Below are positions 57,546-64,000 of a stretch of DNA of 64,000 bases, one piece after another (position 1 is the stretch's first letter; every line of letters begins with the position of its first letter). Origin of the DNA: Zea mays (lineage: Eukaryota > Streptophyta > Magnoliopsida > Poales > Poaceae); NCBI RefSeq assembly GCF_902167145.1, contig NC_050097.1, forward strand, positions 170,096,923 to 170,160,922, in the 5' to 3' direction. Below the pieces are notes generated by a model that was not told the origin of the DNA, searched no databases, and saw only the letters and a list, made by a program, of their open reading frames with translations. Both the position numbers and the translations under genes were made by a program.

Positions 57546-58908
57546 TGTAAGGAAAATGGACCTCGGACCATTTGGCTAATTGAGTTTTGGTGTTTGATGA
57601 ACAACACAATCCGTGAACTAATAAGTTTTCCAGTGTTTGTGTTTGTAGTTCACAGGATGCAAGATTTACTTGGACTAAGGAATTGAGGAAAGCAACACCT
57701 CAAAAGAAGACATTAAGAAGATCCAAGAAAAGTCCAAGTGTGCTGCTGCGGACTGTCTGTGCGAGGCGCACCGGACTGTCCGGTGGCACACCGGACCGTC
57801 CGGTGCCCACACGCCGGACTGTCCAGTGCACCAGGGAACTCCAGCCCAACGGCTAGTTCCAGGTGGCACTCGGAGAAAAGACCACCGGACTGTCCGGTGT
57901 GAGCACCAGACTGTCCGGTGTGAAAAGCCTGCGGCGCCAACGGTCACCTGCTCTGACAGGGCAACGGCTAGGCGCACCGGACAGGCAACAGTGCGCTGTC
58001 CGGTGCACCACCGGACTGTCCGGTGTGCCGCAGAGAACTGCAGCTTTTCTCCAACGGCTATTTTGGAGTTGGGGCCTATATATACTTCACCCAACCGGCC
58101 ATTTGAAGGTGTGGGAGCCCAAGCAACATACCAAGGCATATAGTGCACATTTCCAAGAGCTCAAACATCCAAGTGCTTAATAGAATCACTCGGTGATTAG
58201 CTTAGGTGCTTTGCGAAGTGCTTAGGTTAGTTAGACCACTTTAGCGCTTGCTCTAGGTGAACCCTAGATTGTTGAGTGAGTTTAGACAAACCTCACAACC
58301 CCTCGGCTCTTGCGTGAGTCGTTGTAATTGTACCGAGTGGGGCGAGAGTCTTGCGAGACCGTGACAGCCGCGTTTGTGTCACGGCCGCCACCGTGTACCG
58401 AAGGGAACGAGGCCCGTGGCGTTTCGGCCGGAAGCTCGATAGTGGAGACGGCGGGGAGCGTCCGAGAGGAGCCGGAAGCGGAGCACCACTTGCGTGTGGA
58501 GAAGGCCCGTGGCTCTCTACGGAGTTACTCGACCGAGGTGCTTGGCCCTCGCGTGGGCTTCCCTTTGCGTAGGGGCACCAACGAGGATTAGTCGGGACCT
58601 TGTGCGGTTCCGGATACCTCGGTAAAAATACCGGCGTCATCCACGAGAGTTTGCTTCTCTACTTTGCTCTTTAAGTTTCTGCATTTATATTAAGCATTTA
58701 AGTTTCAATCTTGTATACATACTTATTTAGTGTAGATTGAAACTTAGCCATTGCGGTAGAGATAGCAACACTTAGACAAAACCTAGTTTGCATATTCTAG
58801 TTTGATTATTTGCATAGGTTTTGCTCTAGGGATTTAATTGTGGCCTAGTTTGTAAAAGTTTTAGAAGTCCTAATTCACCCCCCTCTTAGGCGCCACCCGT
58901 TTCCTACA
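57546..58908 (+). repeat. 5' LTR of the gag-only element
   Basis: Starts TGTAAGGAAAATGG and ends TTTCCTACA. It has a palindrome cluster (CACCGGACTGTCCGGTG type) at 57767-58025, and TATATATAC at 58077, a likely TATA box. It has one palindrome unit (near 57896-57917) that the 3' LTR lacks. Confidence 0.95.
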
Positions 58909-58910
58909 AG

Positions 58911-58923
58911 TGGTATCAGAACC
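58911..58923 (+). other. Primer-binding site (initiator tRNA-Met)
   Basis: TGGTATCAGAACC two bases after the 5' LTR. It matches the usual initiator-Met site with one difference. Confidence 0.9.
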
Positions 58924-58989
58924 TGGTTTGGCTCATTTGAAACGCTTTAGCTTCACCGCTAAAAGAGCCGACACTTTTTAGAGGAAAGG

Positions 58990-61093
58990 ATGGATACCCA
59001 TAGGCCACCACACTTCGACGACACTAACTTCCCATATTATAGTGCTAGAATGGCTTGTTACCTAGAGGCCATTGATCTAGGTGTTTGGAGAGTCACTCGC
59101 GACGGGATGAAACCCCCCAAGAATCCCAAAAAACCCACCGCGAGTGAGGAAAAAGATTCATTTAAATGCTAGAGACAAAAATTGCTTGTATGAATCTCTT
59201 AGCATGGATATTTTTAATCAAGTATTTACCTTGAAAACTGCTAATGAGATTTGGCTAAAATTGCATGAGCTCCATGACGGCACATCAAATGTCCGTGAGC
59301 AAAAACATTGCCTAGTCTTAAATGAGTATAATACTTTTGCTATGAGAGATGATGAGCTTGTTAGAGACATGTACTCTCGTTTAAATCTAATCATCAATGA
59401 GCTCAACTCTATTGGCATAAATAAGCTAGGTGATGCGAACGTTGTAAGGAAGATTATCTCCCTGCTGCCACAACGAAGATATGAGAGCATCATCACCATC
59501 CTTCACAACATGGAGGACTTGAGTAACATGACCCCGACCATTGTAATTGGGAAAATCGCGGCTTTTGAGATGTCGCGAAAAATGTGTCGGGGAGAGGAGC
59601 CAACTTCCTCAAAACCATATGCTTTTGCATGTGATGAAAGGAAGGGTAAAAAGATGGCTTCCACTCCAAGTTCCTCAAGTGAAGAAGATGAAGAAGAAGA
59701 AAGTGATGATGATGAAGATAATCAACCATGCACATCATCCTCCGAGGACGAAGAAACAATCCGACGCGTCGGAAAGGTAATGGGGATGATCCGCAAGATT
59801 AATCTAATGGGTGTGCCTCTGCAGGTTGAAGATATTCTCTTTAACATTGACAGGAAAAAGCAAAGAAAGAGAGGATGCTTCACATGTGGGGAGAAGGGCC
59901 ACTTCAGGGACAACTGTCCAACTATGGACAAACCCAAAAAGGTGAGGAGCAAAGGCAAGGCGCTAACAAGTGTTAGAACTTGGGATGATTCTTCAAGTGA
60001 AGATGAACCTCCAAGGACGCGCAGCCACCGGTCCTCATCACGCTCATCACGGTCATCACACAAATGCCTTATGGCAAGAGGTAACAAAAGCATTCCATCC
60101 TCTAGTGATGAATGTAGTAGTGATGATGAAGGTGAGGGAAAGCCCTCTATAGATGAACTTGCGGAAGCCGTTGAATTTTTCCAGGATGTTTGCACTAAGC
60201 AAAAAGCTCAACTTAAAACCTTGAAAAATAAGTTGATTAGCTCTCAAAATGATTACAAAGGTTTGCTAGAAAAATTTGAAACTTTTGCAAACTTAAATAG
60301 TGAGCTGTCAACTAAAATTGAGCTATTAGAGTCTAGTGCTCCATCCACTGCTACCGATGATGGCCTTGTTAAAAAGAATGAAAAACTTAAGGCTAAGTTA
60401 GCTACCTCACAAAATACTATTGAAAATTTGCTAGAGAAAATGGAAATTCTTAGCATACACAATGATGAGCTAACTACCAAGCTAGAGAACATCGGTAGCA
60501 CCCTAGTAGCATCTTTAGTTAAAATTCCTGAAATTATTAAAAAGGATGCTTCTACTTCTTGCTTTGACTTAATTGATGATTCTAACCCCTGCAACCAAGT
60601 TCTTGTTGAGGATATTGTTGTAGAAACATGTTCGGATGAGGTTGCAAAGGAAAATGAACAATTAAGGCAAGAAGTGGCTCGCCTTGGCAAGGCTTTGTAT
60701 GACAAGAAAGGCAAAGCCAAACAAATCCGACCTCCACAGGATAACACCACTGCGGGAGTGAACAAGCCTATGGAGGGAGAAACTGTGATTTGTAGGCTAT
60801 GCCACATGGAAGGCCATAAGTCTTTCCAATGCAAGGCGATGACCGGGGATAAACAAAGGCAAAAGCTCAAGCAAAAGCCATCAAGCAAAATCTCCAACAC
60901 CTACATCAAAAAGGTGGACAAAAGGGCCGCTACACCATATTTGATCAAGAAGAAAAAGAATGGAAAGGTGATAGCTATCAAGGCCAACAAGCAAGCCAAC
61001 AAAGGAAAGGGGGCCAAACGCATCTGGGTGCCAAAGGAAATAATTTCAACCATGAAAAACACCAAGAAGGTTTGGATCCCAAAAGGGAAGTGA
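58990..61093 (+). pseudogene. gag-like gene of the pol-less element, one frameshift
   Basis: Begins MDTHRPPHFDDTNFPYYSAR (58990). The frame shifts by one at an A-run near 59150, after which about 649 codons are open to 61093. Motifs: gag core (FTLKTANEIWLKLHELHDG, MYSRLNLIINELNSIG), an acidic Ser/Glu/Asp stretch, CCHC zinc knuckle CFTCGEKGHFRDNC (about residue 245 of the long frame), Leu-rich coiled-coil region, a second Cys/His motif CRLCHMEGHKSFQC (about 550), and a basic C-terminus ending KKVWIPKGK, which parallels the end of the Sirevirus gag at 20528. The element probably supplied its own particle protein before the frameshift. Confidence 0.88.
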
Positions 61094-62454
61094 GTGGACC
61101 GAAGGTCTTCGGGAAATTTGGAGACTTGGCAAAGTTGGGATGTATATCATGGGATACATCATATTGGATCAAGTCTACTGCCAAGTGAGTTATTGAAAAA
61201 TCTTGGACCCAAATTTCCCACCCATGACTAAGGTAACTAGATTTATTATATTTCTTATTTCTAGATATGCGTATCTATTTTCTTGCATCTAGTGTTACCT
61301 TTCATGCCTAGTATTTCATTTTATAAGTGCTTTAGACAATGCATGCATACTAGGTAAATCAAATGGTGGGATTGCTTGCTTTCAATTCATACTTTTTAGC
61401 AAATCTACATGGTTTAAAATGGTTAATTAAGCTTGGCACATAGCTTATTGAATATCCTAAGTAAATGACACTAATGCATCAAAAGCTTATATCCTACAAC
61501 TGGTATCATTTAACTTATATGTGCCAAAGATCAGATTATAGATGGTTTGCCCCTCTTGATATCAAATCAAAGTGCATGTCTCCTACAAGTATTCAAAACT
61601 TGTATGCACACTTTCAGGGGGAGATTACTCTATAATCTAAGACTTTGAGACTAACATCTTTTCAAGTACATTTTTATGTGATAGTCTCATTGTAAGGAAA
61701 ATGAGGTCCCCGGAGAATGACAACAATCTTCCACTGCAAAATCTCCAAGAACTCTCATGTCTCTCAAGCTCACCATTGAATTCTAATCGGTATCTTTTGA
61801 GACTACATCTAGTATCATTTACATGTCTTCTCCTATATTTGATTAGACTGTATTTCATATCATATACTTCCATGTTGCTAAAAATGCATAAGTGTTTAAC
61901 TCATATTCTGTTACCTATGCATAAGGGAAGTAAGTCTTTTCAAATCATGTCTTGCACCTCTAATTTTCACATGCTTTTTCCCTAAGTAAATGATCTCTGT
62001 CAGGGGGAGCTTTTCTTCGTCTCTAAAGGGGGAGAAAATTCTCTCTAAAGGAGAACACTCATTTAGGGGGAGTAATCTTTCGACACTATTTGACAATTCT
62101 TTAAAGAGGACAAGTCTTTATTTACTTCCTTCATGCTTTTAATGTCTTCCTTTTCGGTGGTTGATGCCAAAGGGGGAGAAGTTTAGAGGCCAAAGCAATG
62201 AAAACTATATCAAACACCAAACACCACCAATTTAAAATTTTATATCTCCAAATGATATTTCAAGTGGTTTTGGTTATTTGGTCCTAAAATAGGAAGAAAG
62301 TGAATTATGGAGTTAGGGGGAGGCTTAAGTCCATAATATCACATTGAGGGGACAAACATGCATCATAGCAAGTACAGTGCATATTTTCATTCAAATACTT
62401 GTATTATTTGCTTGCTTTGGTTGTGTTATCATCAATCACCAAAAAGGGGGAGAT
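61094..62454 (+). other. Non-coding 3' interior with repeated purine islands
   Basis: GGGGGAG islands recur near 61616, 62003, 62028, 62077, 62172 and 62317. AAAAAGGGGGAGAT at 62441-62454 directly precedes the 3' LTR and is the likely polypurine tract. Pol would be expected here but no trace is seen. Confidence 0.85.
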
Positions 62455-63797
62455 TGTAAGGAAAATGGACCCCGGGCCATTTGGCTAATTGAGTTTTGGT
62501 GTTTGATGATCAACACAATCCGTGAACTAATAAGTTTTCCAGTGTTTGTGTTTGTAGTTCACAGGATGCAAGATTTACTTGGACTAAGGATTTGAGGAAA
62601 GCAACACCTCAAAAGAAGACATTAAGAAGATCCAAGAAAAGTCCAAGTGTGCTGCTGCGGACTGTCTGTGCGAGGCGCACCGGACTGTCCGGTGGCACAC
62701 CGGACCGTCCGGTGCCCACACGCCGGACTGTCCGGTGCACCAGGGAACTCCAGCCCAACGGCTAGTTCCAGGTGGCACTCGGAGAAAAGACCACCGGACT
62801 GTCCGGTGTGAAAAGCCTGCGGCGCCAACGGTCACCTGCTCTGACAGGGCAACGGCTAGGCGCACCGGATAGGCAACAGTGCGCTGTCCGGTGCACCACC
62901 GGACTGTCCGGTGTGCCGCAGAGAATTGCAGCTTTTCTCCAACGAATATTTTGGAGTTGGGGCCTATATATACTTCACCCAACTGGCCATTTGAAGGTGT
63001 GGGAGCCCAAGCAACATACCAAGGCATATAGTGCACATTTCCAAGAGCTCAAACACCCAAGTGCTTAATAGAATCACTCGGTGATTAGCGTAGGTGCTTT
63101 GCGAAGTGCTTAGGTTAGTTAGACCACTTTAGCGCTTTCTCTAGGTGAACCCTAGATTGTTGAGTGAGTTTAGACAAACCTCACAACCCCTCGGCTCTTG
63201 CGTGAGTCGTTGTATATGTACCGAGTGGGGCGAGAGTCTTGCGAGACCGTGACAGCCGCGTTTGTGTCACGGCCGCCACCGTGTACCGAAGGGAACGAGG
63301 CCCGTGGCGTTTCGGCCGAAAGCTCGATAGTGGAGACGGCGGGGAGCGTCCGAGAGGAGCCGGAAGCGGAGCACCACTTGTGCGTGGAGAAGGCCCGTGG
63401 CTCTCTACGGAGTTACTCGACCGAGGTGCTTGGCCCTCGCATGGGCTTCCCTTTGCGTAGGGGCACCAACGAGGATTAGTCGGGACCTTGTGCGGTTCCG
63501 GATACCTCGGTAAAAATACCAGCGTCATCCACGAGAGTTTGCTTCTCTACTTTGCTCTTTAAGTTTTCGCATTTATATTAAGCATTTAAGTTTCAATCTT
63601 GTATACATACTTATTTAGTGTAGATTGAAACTTAGCCATTGCGGTAGAGATAGCAACACTTAGACAAAACCTAGTTTGCACATTCTAGTTTGATTATTTG
63701 CATAGGTTTTGCTCTAGGGATTTAATTGTGGCCTAGTTTGTAAAAGTTTTAGAAGTCCTAATTCACCCCCCCTCTTAGGCGCCACCCGTTTCCTACA
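62455..63797 (+). repeat. 3' LTR of the gag-only element
   Basis: 1343 bp copy of 57546-58908 with very few differences besides the missing palindrome unit. Palindromes at 62681-62914. Confidence 0.95.
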
Positions 63798-63802
63798 GTA
63801 AC

Positions 63803-64000
63803 ATCGGTGGCACATTGGATACATAGAGGGCTCAACGATCAGCAATGCCTAGCTCATAATGGCTAGTTGACGTGGAAGGCACCGAACATGTCTAGTGACA
63901 CATCAGTGGCGCACCAGACATGTCTGGTGCTGCACAGAAAAGTTTGTCACCTTTCCAATGACTCTTTTAAGTGTGAGGGGCTATAAATACCACATGAACC
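63803..64000 (+). mobile_element. Old diverged LTR, right part, cut by the window end
   Basis: Continuation of the LTR at 56983-57545 after the gag-only insertion. It holds decayed palindromes (CACCAGACATGTCTGGTGC) and GGCTATAAATACCAC at 63970-63984, which corresponds to the TATA-box region of the family LTR. Confidence 0.7.

Larger units (their letters stand above)
57546..63797 (+). mobile_element. Gag-only (pol-less) Sirevirus-type LTR retrotransposon
   Basis: 6252 bp with LTRs 57546-58908 and 62455-63797 and exact target duplication GTAAC (57541-57545, 63798-63802). A good primer site and polypurine tract are present. The interior has one gag-like gene and then 1.36 kb of non-coding DNA with purine islands. 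No protease, integrase, RT or RNase H motif is found on either strand. Near-identical LTRs indicate recent movement, so proteins must have come from another element. Confidence 0.93.

Noticed and set aside
58293..58640. Open frames in the gag-only LTR and repeated at 63181-63528
   Set aside because: Identical in both LTRs and on opposing strands; LTR R/U5-type sequence, not a protein gene.

Overview
The window is nuclear DNA from a grass, almost certainly maize or a close relative (Zea/Panicoideae). The reasons are nested LTR retrotransposons with maize-type LTRs, several grass MITE families, and one intron-rich host gene whose product closely resembles the plant Raf-like kinase CTR1. All assignments were made by eye, without database searches.

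Left part (1-31,870). Almost all of this is one four-level nest of transposons. The outermost is a Ty3/gypsy Tat-type element on the minus strand (1011-31870, TSD GTCCC). Its RNase H region is split by a Ty3/gypsy Del/Tekay-like element on the plus strand (3902-25522, TSD GTGGT) with 2.7-kb LTRs. The 3' LTR of that element is split by a Ty1/copia Sirevirus (Opie/Ji-like) on the minus strand (14603-24600, TSD GGTGT). The pol gene of the Sirevirus is split by a 524-bp non-autonomous hAT element (18105-18628, 8-bp TSD CTTGTCAC). All four pairs of target duplications can be read directly, so the order of insertion is secure.

Middle part (31,871-41,002). A Tourist-like MITE, a long imperfect inverted repeat and a decayed relative of the hAT element lie upstream of the only apparently intact host gene. 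This gene is CTR1-like, with 16 coding exons at 34181-41002 and 769 residues. It has an N-terminal EDR1/CTR1-type regulatory domain and a C-terminal kinase domain with all catalytic motifs. A second hAT-type element sits in its intron 8. CTR1 is the kinase that represses ethylene signalling at the endoplasmic reticulum when ethylene is absent.

Right part (41,003-64,000). This holds a Stowaway MITE, a 5'-truncated LINE, a compact 5.2-kb Ty3/gypsy chromovirus (45667-50889, TSD TCATT), and minus-strand exon remnants of an ACD11-like glycolipid-transfer-protein gene (50970-51393). Further right are a tRNA-derived SINE, a Sirevirus-type solo LTR (55038-56417, TSD AACGA) and a related element with gag but no pol (57546-63797, TSD GTAAC). 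The gag-only element is inserted in an older LTR of the same family that runs off the window end.

Points of most interest: (1) GGAC(A/G)GTCC palindromes are multiplied in unrelated gypsy and copia elements, in LTRs and in-frame inside coding regions, and vary in number between the two LTRs of one element. (2) A gag-only LTR element with intact ends looks like a trans-mobilised parasite. (3) An ACD11-like pseudogene carries a 64-bp tandem duplication across its splice acceptor. (4) A long inverted repeat lies about 0.8 kb upstream of the CTR1-like start codon. I found no RNA gene, CRISPR array or bacterial-type feature.
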